The notes beneath the pieces are model-generated. The model worked only from the letters and a program-made list of their open reading frames with translations. It was not told where the DNA came from and made no database searches. Shown piece after piece: positions 8,572-15,627 of a DNA stretch of 64,000 nt. The DNA lies in the NCBI GenBank assembly GCA_963774075.1, contig CAVZDP010000002.1, positions 496,001-560,000 of the forward strand. Reading direction: 5' to 3'. Origin of the DNA: JBBQNR01 sp963774075. GTDB taxonomy: Bacteria > Actinomycetota > Thermoleophilia > Solirubrobacterales > JBBDJG01. The translations under genes were made by a program, and so were the position numbers. Within the stretch, counting starts at the first letter, position 1, and the number at the start of each line of letters is the position of its first letter.

Positions 8572-9600
8572 TCAGGCGGCCGTCGACTCGAGCGCTCCGG
8601 TCGCTCTTGCGAGCGTCAGCGTCAGCGCGCTGTCGGCGTCGAGCGTTCCGCCTCCCCGGATTTGCCAGTCGAGCTCGGCGACGAGGTCGATGGCGCGCTC
8701 TACCTGCTCGGGATCGGCGCGCCGCGCCTGGGCCACGATGTCCTTGATGAGGAAATGCGGTAGCCGCAGCTCCGACTGGATGTCGTTGAGGGACTGACCC
8801 GCTGCGTCCATCGCCCAGGCGCGATGACAGTTTCGGAGCTGCCGCAGCAGCGAGTAGAGGATGTGCATGATGTCCAGGCCACGCTCGCGCAGCTCCTCGG
8901 CGATTCGAATCGCGCCCTCGCCGTCGCCGTCGATGACCGCGTCGGCAAGGTCGTAGATGCGGGACTCCGCGGCGGATACCGCCACCGCCTCGACGTCCTC
9001 GGTGCTCACCGAGCGCTCACCGCCGGCATAGACGCTCAGCTTCTCCAGCTCTCGCAGGAGGCGCTGCTGGCGGAGACGTCCCTTGTCGTCGAAGCCGGCG
9101 CGCTCCACGAGCGCCTGGGCAGCGTCTCGGTCGAGGGCGAGCTCGAGCGCGCGCGCTCGGTCGCCGATCCACTTGAGCAGGCCCCCTCGGGCCGGCCCCT
9201 TGTGCAGGCGCACCTCGCCGCCGCAGCCCTCGACGGCCTTCACGAGCACAGCCGCCGGCTGCGCCTCGGCCTCCTTTCCCTTGGCGGAGGGCTTCGGTTG
9301 CTTGATCATGACGACGACCGTGTCCGCGGGCATGTCGGCGAGCGCCTTGGCGACCAGCTTGACCTCGGCGTCCTTCCAGCGCTCGATGCCGTCCGCGAGC
9401 ACGTAGCGGCGGCCGACCGAGAGCGTCAGAGAACTGATCGCCGCGACCATCGCCTCTCCTGTCAACCGCTCGTCCTTCAGTATCTCCAGGCTTGCCGAGG
9501 CCCCTTCCCTGGCCACGCGCACACGCACGCGTTTGCGCCAGGCGTCGATCTGAACGCTGTCGTCGCCGTGGATCAGGTAGGCGGGCTTGAGGTCGGCCAC
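8572..9600 (-). CDS. holA: DNA polymerase III delta subunit (clamp-loader wrench)
   Basis: This 342-residue protein begins MADLKPAYLIHGDDSVQIDA, the HolA start with the degenerate Walker-A region (LIHGDD). The middle region AISSLTLSVGRRYVLADGIE and the C-terminal helical collar (ALREL-type helices, DIMHILYSLLRQLRNCHRA) fit the delta subunit that opens the beta clamp. The protein is not itself an ATPase, so the incomplete P-loop is expected. It is the last gene of the comEA-comEC-cupin-holA run, with 29 bp between it and the cupin gene. Confidence 0.93.
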   Translation of the reverse strand: MADLKPAYLIHGDDSVQIDAWRKRVRVRVAREGASASLEILKDERLTGEAMVAAISSLTLSVGRRYVLADGIERWKDAEVKLVAKALADMPADTVVVMIKQPKPSAKGKEAEAQPAAVLVKAVEGCGGEVRLHKGPARGGLLKWIGDRARALELALDRDAAQALVERAGFDDKGRLRQQRLLRELEKLSVYAGGERSVSTEDVEAVAVSAAESRIYDLADAVIDGDGEGAIRIAEELRERGLDIMHILYSLLRQLRNCHRAWAMDAAGQSLNDIQSELRLPHFLIKDIVAQARRADPEQVERAIDLVAELDWQIRGGGTLDADSALTLTLARATGALESTAA

Positions 9601-9606
9601 CTACTT

Positions 9607-9633
9607 GGCCGACGTTCCGAGCAAGGCCACTAG
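9607..9633 (-). repeat. Single arm of the palindrome family seen at 1447-1614
   Basis: Read on the minus strand this stretch is CTAGTGGCCTTGCTCGGAAC, starting at the stop codon of the cupin gene. It matches the outer arm at 1447-1475 (CTAGTGGTCCTTCTCGGAAC) at most positions over about 25 nt. The copies may be a small repeat family associated with gene ends, or the likeness may be chance. Confidence 0.45.
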
Positions 9634-10034
9634 CCGCTCCACCAGTTCGGCGTCATCTCGGCGACGTCGTCCGCGGGGGAAGACCCTGTGTTCGGTGCTC
9701 CGAACGCGAGCACCACCGCCCCGTCGGACCCCGCCTCGATGCAACGCATCTTCTCCGGCGGCACGCGCACGGCGTCCCACTCCTTCAGCTCGACCACCTC
9801 GTCGTCCAGCTTCAGGCGAGCGCTGCCGCCGACGATGACGTAGAGCTCTTCCTGCGCCTTGTGCTTGTGCCCGAACGGCGTGCGGAAGTTGGGAGCGAGG
9901 CGCTGGTAGCTGAGACCCGACCGCTCCAGCCCGAGCGGGTTGGTCGCAAAACGTGCCTCGAGGTTCGGCGCGAAGCCGAACCTCGGCGCCTGATCCTCGA
10001 CTTCTTTCAGATTGACAATCGTGTGTTCGCTCAT
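9630..10034 (-). CDS. Cupin-domain protein
   Basis: This 134-residue protein contains one conserved beta-barrel. Cupin motif 1 is FGHKHKAQEELYVIVGG, with two His and one Glu metal ligands. In motif 2 (AVRVPPEKMRCIEAGSDG) the usual His is replaced by Arg, so metal binding may be weak or altered. The ATG shares four bases (ATGA) with the stop of comEC upstream, so it is translated with comEC. Its position between comEC and holA is not part of the classic operon and its role is unknown. Confidence 0.8.
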   Translation of the reverse strand: MSEHTIVNLKEVEDQAPRFGFAPNLEARFATNPLGLERSGLSYQRLAPNFRTPFGHKHKAQEELYVIVGGSARLKLDDEVVELKEWDAVRVPPEKMRCIEAGSDGAVVLAFGAPNTGSSPADDVAEMTPNWWSG

Positions 10035-12367
10035 GGCCGCATTCTTACACCCGAGGGCCCCGGCTTCCGTGGACGTTCGTGAAAGGACACGCTGACGCTC
10101 CCGTCCCGATCCGTTCGGCGCACGTTCGGAACATGGGCTTCGAGGGTGCCGAGGGTCTGCGGGTGCGGATGGCCGTAGCGGTTTCCCTCCCCGACCTCGA
10201 TCACGGCCATCCGCGGCTTGAGCCTGTCGAGTAGCGCGGGCAGCCCCTCGTCCGCGCTGCCGTGGTGGGCGACCTTGAGCACCTCGACCGCCCGGAGGGG
10301 AAGACCGAGCGTGACGTCGCTCTCCGCGTCCGCGGGCAGGAAGACGTCGAAGCCGCGATAGGAGGCGAGCAAGACGATCGCGGCGCGGTTCGGGTCTTCC
10401 TCACGGTCGACCGGTGGCTGCTCGGGGCTCAGCACGCGCAGCCGCAACCCGCCCGCCCGCATGACCTGGCCGGCGCGGGCCGCCACCACCCCCACGCCGC
10501 GTGCGCGAGCGAGGGAGAGGATGCGGCGATGGAGCGCGTCCCCCGCGGATCCGCCCCCGTCGAGGAGGAGGTCGACCTCCAGCGAGGCGATCGCGTCCTC
10601 GAGACCGCCCTGATGGTCGAGCTGGGCGTGGGTGAGGACGACGAGATCCAGCGAGCGGACGCCGAGCGAGCGCAGCTTGCGCGTGACGCCGGCCTCCGGC
10701 GGACCGCCGTCGATCAGCACCGCAACGTCGCCGGGGGCCTGGATCAAGGTTGCGTCCCCCTGGCCGACGTCGAGGAACGTGACCGTGAAGCGATCCGGCG
10801 GCCGCGGGGCCGAGACCGAAGCGAGCAGTGTGGCCGCGGCGAAGGCGAGGGCAGCCCCAGCGAGCGCGGCGCCGCCGGCTCTGGCGCGAACGCGGGCCCT
10901 GGCGGGAAGCCTCGCCAGCGCCACCGGCGCGCCGAGCGCAAGAGCGAGCGCCGCATAGGTGGCGAACAGCTCGGCGATCCCGATCTCCAGGTCGACGGCG
11001 GCGTGCGGCAGCGACGCACTCCAGCGCGCAACGGCGGCGAGGTATGACACGCAATAGGCGTTGAGGCCATTGAGCAGGGCCGCAGCCTCGATCGAGACCT
11101 GGCCCACGGCGGCGGCGAGCATCCCGAGCCACATCAGCGGCGCAACCGCCGGCAGCACGGCGACGTTCGCGGCCAGGCTGACGAGCGACACCCGCCCGAA
11201 CTGGTACGCGATCAGAGGCGCCGTGGCGAGCGTGGCGGCAGCGGTGACGGCGAAGCCGGCGGCGAGCGGCTCCGGTAGCCGCCCCAGCCGTCGCGTCAGC
11301 GGTTGCGAGAGCGCCGCTATCCCGATCACGGCGGCGAAGCTGAGCTGCCAGCCCGGGTCGAGCCATGCGCGTGGATCGAACGCCAGCGTGAACGCCGCGG
11401 CGAGCATGAGCGCGTACCACCGCGACGCCGGGCGCCCGGCGAGCGCGGCGACCGTGCCGGCCGCTCCCATCGCGCCCGCGCGCATGATCGAGGGCCCCGC
11501 CCCGGTCAGCGGGACGTAGAGAGCGATCAGCGCCAGCACCGCGAGCAGGCGACCACGGCGTCCGAGCCCCATCGCGGCCAGCAGCGGAAGCGCCAGCACT
11601 GCCAGAAGCGTGACGTTTTGACCCGAGACGGCCAGAAGATGAGCGAGGCCCGAGTCCTTGAACTGGTCAGAGACCCGGGCGGGGATCAACTCGTCCTGCC
11701 CGAGCACGATTCCGCGCGCAAGCGCAGCCGGCAGCGGGTCGAGGGACGCTGACACGCCCACCTCCGAGCGGCGGCGGAGAGCGTCCACGAGACTGGGCAG
11801 GCCGCCCCGGCGCCGCTCCGTGGCCCGCGCGGCGCCCAGGCGCAGGACGGCGTGGACGCCCGAGCGCCGTAGGTAAGCCGAATAGTCGAACTCGTCGCCA
11901 GGCCGCGACCGTGGGAGCTCGAGTTGCCCCTCCAGCTCGAGCTCGTCCCCGATCGACGCCGCGCGGAGGGCCTTCGACCGGCCCCTGACCTGCACTGTCT
12001 CGGAGACGACCGAGCTCGGTCCGCTCGGGCCGCCGATCGACGTCAGACGAACGCGCGCCCGCGCCTCCCCCCTCACGACTCGTTCCCGTCGCACCACGTA
12101 TCCGAACGCGCGCAGCTCGTGGCCCGCCCAGGAGCGAAGCGTGGTGCGGTCGATCGCCTCGCGGCGCTCTGCGCCAATCACCGCTCCCCCTAGGAGGAGC
12201 GAAGCCGCAACCGCCGCCACCCACGGCCGGCGGCCGAGCGACGCGACGGCCCCGAACGCCCCACCCGCCAGGAGCGCCGCCGCCTCGAGGCTGCCGGACG
12301 CAAGCAGCCCGACGATCAGCGCGGCCAGACCGACGTGACGCGGGTGGCGCTCGAGCAGCCGCCTCAA
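10031..12367 (-). CDS. comEC: ComEC/Rec2 DNA-uptake channel
   Basis: This 778-residue protein has the full ComEC build: N-terminal membrane helices with an OB-like DUF4131 region (about residues 1-200), the competence domain with HLLAVSGQNVTLLAV and VPLTGAGPSIMRAGAM (about 230-310), further helices, and a C-terminal metallo-beta-lactamase-like domain starting FTVTFLDVGQGDATLI. ComEC forms the channel carrying transforming single-stranded DNA into the cytoplasm. The metal motif reads LTHAQLDHQGG, so the second His of HxHxDH is Gln. comEA is 6 bp upstream and a cupin gene overlaps downstream. Confidence 0.94.
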   Translation of the reverse strand: MRRLLERHPRHVGLAALIVGLLASGSLEAAALLAGGAFGAVASLGRRPWVAAVAASLLLGGAVIGAERREAIDRTTLRSWAGHELRAFGYVVRRERVVRGEARARVRLTSIGGPSGPSSVVSETVQVRGRSKALRAASIGDELELEGQLELPRSRPGDEFDYSAYLRRSGVHAVLRLGAARATERRRGGLPSLVDALRRRSEVGVSASLDPLPAALARGIVLGQDELIPARVSDQFKDSGLAHLLAVSGQNVTLLAVLALPLLAAMGLGRRGRLLAVLALIALYVPLTGAGPSIMRAGAMGAAGTVAALAGRPASRWYALMLAAAFTLAFDPRAWLDPGWQLSFAAVIGIAALSQPLTRRLGRLPEPLAAGFAVTAAATLATAPLIAYQFGRVSLVSLAANVAVLPAVAPLMWLGMLAAAVGQVSIEAAALLNGLNAYCVSYLAAVARWSASLPHAAVDLEIGIAELFATYAALALALGAPVALARLPARARVRARAGGAALAGAALAFAAATLLASVSAPRPPDRFTVTFLDVGQGDATLIQAPGDVAVLIDGGPPEAGVTRKLRSLGVRSLDLVVLTHAQLDHQGGLEDAIASLEVDLLLDGGGSAGDALHRRILSLARARGVGVVAARAGQVMRAGGLRLRVLSPEQPPVDREEDPNRAAIVLLASYRGFDVFLPADAESDVTLGLPLRAVEVLKVAHHGSADEGLPALLDRLKPRMAVIEVGEGNRYGHPHPQTLGTLEAHVPNVRRTDRDGSVSVSFHERPRKPGPSGVRMRP

Positions 12368-12373
12368 CAGCCC

Positions 12374-12955
12374 TCACATCCCCACCTTGTCCTTCAGCGA
12401 CTCGAACCGCTTTGGGCCGATGCCGCTGATCTGCTTGAGATCGTCGACCGAGGCGAAGCCGCCGTGCTGCTTTCGCCAGTCGAGGATCTTCTGCGCGGTC
12501 GTGGGGCCGATCCCGTCCAGCTCGTCGAGCTGCTCGACCGTCGCGGTGTTCAAGCTGATCGGCCCGGCGGAGCCGGCCCGCTCGCCCCCACCCGCCGTTG
12601 CCGGCCCGGCGCGAGCTCGCCGGGGCACCACGACCTGCTGGCCGTCCGTCACCCGGGCCGCCAGGTTCACCGCCTGCAGGTCCGCGCCCTCGTCCGGCCC
12701 TCCGGCTCGACGCACCGCCAGCTCCAGCCGCGCCCAACCCGGCAGCCTGTAGACACCGGGGCGCCGCACCGCGCCCGTGACGTGCACGTACGCGCCAGAC
12801 CCCGAGCGTTCGAGCCGCAGCTGCGGGGCCGGCCGAGCCGACGCCGCCTCGGGCTCAGTGCTCTGCGCCTCCTTCAGGTAACGCGCGCCGATCAGGGCAA
12901 TCGCGATCGCCGCCGCCACGTAGACGGCCAGCTGCTGCCTCGATACCTCGCCCAT
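12374..12955 (-). CDS. comEA: ComEA, membrane-anchored DNA receptor for uptake
   Basis: This 193-residue protein has an N-terminal membrane anchor (about residues 9-24, LAVYVAAAIAIALIGA), an SLBB domain (YVHVTGAVRRPGVYRLPG, about 76-120) and a C-terminal double helix-hairpin-helix domain with LDELDGIGPTTAQKIL and LKQISGIGPKRFESL. ComEA binds double-stranded DNA outside the membrane and hands it to ComEC. It is the first gene of the competence operon. No pilus genes are visible in the window, so natural competence is possible but not shown. Confidence 0.95.
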   Translation of the reverse strand: MGEVSRQQLAVYVAAAIAIALIGARYLKEAQSTEPEAASARPAPQLRLERSGSGAYVHVTGAVRRPGVYRLPGWARLELAVRRAGGPDEGADLQAVNLAARVTDGQQVVVPRRARAGPATAGGGERAGSAGPISLNTATVEQLDELDGIGPTTAQKILDWRKQHGGFASVDDLKQISGIGPKRFESLKDKVGM

Positions 12956-12997
12956 CCGGTCGACCGTAGGCCGGGAAACCTGGCGACAGGCGCTCAG

Positions 12998-13420
12998 CTA
13001 CGAAAGAAAGTGGCTAGAGGTTGAGAAAGGTGAAGGCCCCGGTTTCACCGGGCCATCGCCGAGCATGATCCTCGTTGTCCTCAGTCCCGTTGGGTCGGCC
13101 GGGCCCACGTGCTGGAACAGGTGCATGGCGGAGCGGCGGTCGGGGAACAGCTCGGCCGCGATATCGAACTCAGCGTGGAGCATGCCGTCGCTGACGTGGG
13201 CGTAGATGCCGGCCAGCGACCGGCCGGGGGCCACGTTCAGCGCCTGGGCGGTGTCGGAATCCTGCAGCGCACGCGCACACGAACGTTCTTCACTTCCGCC
13301 GCCGACGCCTCCGACGACGAACCAGCCTCGGCCGCGTGCATACCCGCAGATGCCGGCCAGCGGCTCGCGGTCGCCGTATAGCGGCGTTCCACAGCGCGTG
13401 CAGTTCGTGAATCGCTCCAT
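12998..13420 (-). CDS. Hypothetical protein with a short N-terminal zinc-ribbon-like motif
   Basis: This 140-residue protein starts at the ATG at 13420 (MERFTNCTRCGTPLYGDREP). The CxxC at residues 7-10 and a later CG look like half of a zinc ribbon. The later part, IYAHVSDGMLHAEFDIAAEL then FPDRRSAMHLFQHVG, has strongly GC-biased third codon positions in this frame, which argues for real coding. No known family is recognised. Its last codons run through a GC-rich hairpin (13035-13054), so the terminator overlaps the gene end. It diverges from the hydrolase at 13483. A frameshift near the middle cannot be excluded. Confidence 0.5.
   Translation of the reverse strand: MERFTNCTRCGTPLYGDREPLAGICGYARGRGWFVVGGVGGGSEERSCARALQDSDTAQALNVAPGRSLAGIYAHVSDGMLHAEFDIAAELFPDRRSAMHLFQHVGPADPTGLRTTRIMLGDGPVKPGPSPFSTSSHFLS
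13035..13054 (-). terminator. Hairpin at the 3' end of the 12998-13420 gene
   Basis: On the minus strand GGCCCGG pairs with CCGGGGCC around a GAAA-type loop, followed by the pyrimidine-rich stretch TTCACCTTTCTC. It lies within the last codons of the upstream gene. Confidence 0.4.
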
Positions 13421-13482
13421 GGGCACATCTTGGGGTACGGTGCCGTGGACCGCTGGCAAGGCCGTCAAAGGAGGGCTGAGGG

Positions 13483-14289
13483 TTGGGCGAGAAACTGCGC
13501 GCGGGCGACGTCGACATCTATGTCGAGCAGGTCGGACACGGGCCGGACGTGCTCCTCCTCGGTGGGCTCAGCGACCCCGCCGAGTCGTGGCAGCCACAGC
13601 TCGACGGCGTGTCGGACCGTTACCGACTGATCGCCCTGGACAACCGCGGCGCCGGTCGGACGCCGCTGCCCGAGGGGCCCCTGTCAGTGCCGATGATGGC
13701 CGACGATGCGGCCGCGGTGCTGCGCGCGCTCGACGTACGGGCCGCCCACGTCGCCGGTTTCTCGGGAGGCAGTCTGATCGCGCAGGAGCTGGCGCTCCGC
13801 CATCCCGAGCTGGTCCGCAGCCTCGTCCTGATGAGCACTTTCGCTCGGCCCGACGCCTACCTCCGCTCGGTAGGCAAATTCTTTCACTGGCTCGCCGACG
13901 CCGCGCCCAGCGAGCGCGCGATGATGGAGGCGTTCTTCCTGTGGGTCTACACACCCCGGGCGCACGAGAAGGGGATGGTGGAGCAGATCATCGAGGACGC
14001 GCTGGTCTTCCCGTACCCGCAGTCCGCCGAGGCCTTTCAGGCGCAGCTCGAGGGGTTCATGAGCCACGATGCGCTCGACAGGCTCGGGGAGATCACCGCG
14101 CCGACGCTGGTCCTGGCCGGAGAGCTCGACATCCTCACGCCCCCCCGCCTCGGGCACGCGGTCGCAGAGGCGATCCCGGGCGCTCGGTTCGAAGTTATGC
14201 CGGGAGAGGCTCACCAGCCTTTTCAGGAGGTCCCGGACGAGTTCAACGCGCGGGTTGACGCTTTCTGGCGCGAGGTCGAGGCGGCCTAG
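13483..14289 (+). CDS. Alpha/beta hydrolase
   Basis: This 268-residue alpha/beta-fold hydrolase has an oxyanion region LLLGGLSDP, the nucleophile elbow GFSGGS (Ser94), an acid in GELDIL and the catalytic His in GEAHQPFQ near residue 243. The start is TTG at 13483, decided by a textbook Shine-Dalgarno AAAGGAGG at 13467-13474 eight bases upstream. This is one of the strongest ribosome-binding sites in the window. The family includes esterases, lactonases (3-oxoadipate enol-lactonase type) and haloperoxidase-like enzymes. The substrate cannot be deduced and no pathway neighbours are present. Confidence 0.85.
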   Translation: MGEKLRAGDVDIYVEQVGHGPDVLLLGGLSDPAESWQPQLDGVSDRYRLIALDNRGAGRTPLPEGPLSVPMMADDAAAVLRALDVRAAHVAGFSGGSLIAQELALRHPELVRSLVLMSTFARPDAYLRSVGKFFHWLADAAPSERAMMEAFFLWVYTPRAHEKGMVEQIIEDALVFPYPQSAEAFQAQLEGFMSHDALDRLGEITAPTLVLAGELDILTPPRLGHAVAEAIPGARFEVMPGEAHQPFQEVPDEFNARVDAFWREVEAA

Positions 14290-14420
14290 CCGCCGAGCAG
14301 GCTCCGGAGCGGAAAGTCGGCGTAAAAGCCCGGGGAAACGCGGCGGTGTGAAGAGGGGTTTCGGGTGGTGTAAGAAGGAAGTGCCGCGGGGGGTTGCGGG
14401 GTGGCCACCTCGGCGGCGAC

Positions 14421-14777
14421 CTACGCACCGGTCCCGGTGGAGCCCTCCTCCACACCGAAGTAGTCGGAATACACACGCTTGATCTCATACCGGCTCTCCA
14501 CCCTCACCCCCACGTCGTGAGCGACCAGCAGGTCGGCCAGCTCATGCTCGTCGGCGAGCTCGTCTAGCTCGGGAGACGGCCCGCGGGCTTCGTCGAGCCA
14601 GCTGCGAGCCGTCGCCCAGCCGAGCAAACTCTCCTCAATATGGCCGTCGCCACGTCCGGCGGCGGGGACGGAACCGCAGCTGGCCCCTCGTTTCTCTGGT
14701 TCTGGTCGTTCGTTATCGCTTCTCCAATCGTGGTCGTGTAGTCGGTCGGACACCTGCTCGGCGTGCTGCTCGTTCAC
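14421..14777 (-). CDS. Small hypothetical protein, coupled to the zinc-finger remnant
   Basis: This predicted 118-residue protein starts at a GTG (14777) that overlaps the stop of the upstream frame by four bases (GTGA), a typical sign of translational coupling. GGAGGAGG sits about 12 bases upstream. The second half (ELDELADEHELADLLVAHDV and RYEIKRVYSDYFGVEEG) is acidic, probably helical and well coded. The first half is rich in Arg, Asp and Glu with poorer codon bias and may be decayed. No family is recognised. Confidence 0.45.
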   Translation of the reverse strand: MNEQHAEQVSDRLHDHDWRSDNERPEPEKRGASCGSVPAAGRGDGHIEESLLGWATARSWLDEARGPSPELDELADEHELADLLVAHDVGVRVESRYEIKRVYSDYFGVEEGSTGTGA

Positions 14778-15038
14778 CTCATCGCCCGACCTCCTCCCGC
14801 GGCCCGCAGCCGGACCGTGATCTCGACGCCGGCACGGAGTGCCCGCGCCTGCGCTAGGGCCAGGTCCTCCGCGAACGCCTGAAGGGATGCCGGACGTGCG
14901 CTTACGTGCCCTTGTAAACGCCGCCGCCGACTGTCCGCGGCCCTGCACCCGCCTGAGGAAAACCGGGCGTCAGAGCGCCTCCCAAGCGAGCGAAGCTTCA
15001 CAACCAGGCCCCGCGCAGATCCGCACCACTCCGCCCAT
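14774..15038 (-). pseudogene. Frameshifted small zinc-finger protein gene
   Basis: From the ATG at 15038, behind the ribosome-binding site AAAGGTGG, the frame reads MGGVVRICAGPGCEASLAWE then AL and stops at 14970. Removing one base near 14986 joins it to the next frame, giving EASLAGRRSDARFSSGGCRA and DSRRRR. That restores a C-x4-C, RxDAxFxS, CR-x-A-x2-R-x-R layout known from small zinc-binding actinobacterial proteins. The expected FCS is FSS, so a second lesion has removed a ligand. The second frame continues to 14774, where it couples to the next gene. It could be a true pseudogene or, less likely, a programmed frameshift. Confidence 0.5.
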
Positions 15039-15199
15039 CACGTACCCACCTTTCCGGCGCGTCGTGGAGACAGCGAGACGGTCCTCTCGACTCCAGAGCG
15101 CCGGCGCGGTGACCCGCCCGCGCTTGCGCCCCGACTTTGAGCTCGACCGTCAGCGGTGGGAGGGCTACGCCCGTCGCAAAGTGGGCGTTAGAGGAAGCC

Positions 15200-15592
15200 T
15201 CAGTCCTCCTCGAAGTCCGGCACGTCCGACGCCAGCTGGCCCTGGTAGAGCTCGTCCATCGAGACCGGAGGTGACATCGCCGAGACGTACACGAGCGGCT
15301 GGTCGCCGTCGTTGACGATGGCGTGATCGGTCGCCGGCGGGATGAAGATGAGGTCGCCCTCGCCCACGTCCTCCCCGTCGCCGGCCACCGTCATCCGGCC
15401 GTGTCCGCGCACGATCACGTACACCTGCTCGGAGTCCTCGTGGGAATGAGAGCGCTGCTCGGCGCCAGGCGCGACGTCCACCCACGTGACAGCAAGGTTC
15501 CTGGAACCCAGGTCACCGAAGTCCAAGAGGAAGTGAGAGCGAAGCCTGCCACGTTCCTCTACATGCGCTTCTGACAGGCGACGAAGCCGCAC
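15200..15592 (-). CDS. Cupin-domain protein
   Basis: This 130-residue single-domain cupin has motif 1 HSHEDSEQVYVIVRGHGRM (His, His, Glu ligands near residues 48-55) and motif 2 DLIFIPPATDHAIVNDGD with the fourth His. All four metal ligands are therefore present, unlike the cupin at 9630. Such proteins include small dioxygenases, isomerases and non-enzymatic sensors, and nothing here picks one. It lies downstream of leuS on the same strand, 35 bp away. Confidence 0.82.
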   Translation of the reverse strand: MRLRRLSEAHVEERGRLRSHFLLDFGDLGSRNLAVTWVDVAPGAEQRSHSHEDSEQVYVIVRGHGRMTVAGDGEDVGEGDLIFIPPATDHAIVNDGDQPLVYVSAMSPPVSMDELYQGQLASDVPDFEED

Positions 15593-15627
15593 GGGAAGAC
15601 TCTATCGCCCAGTGACCATCGACACCA

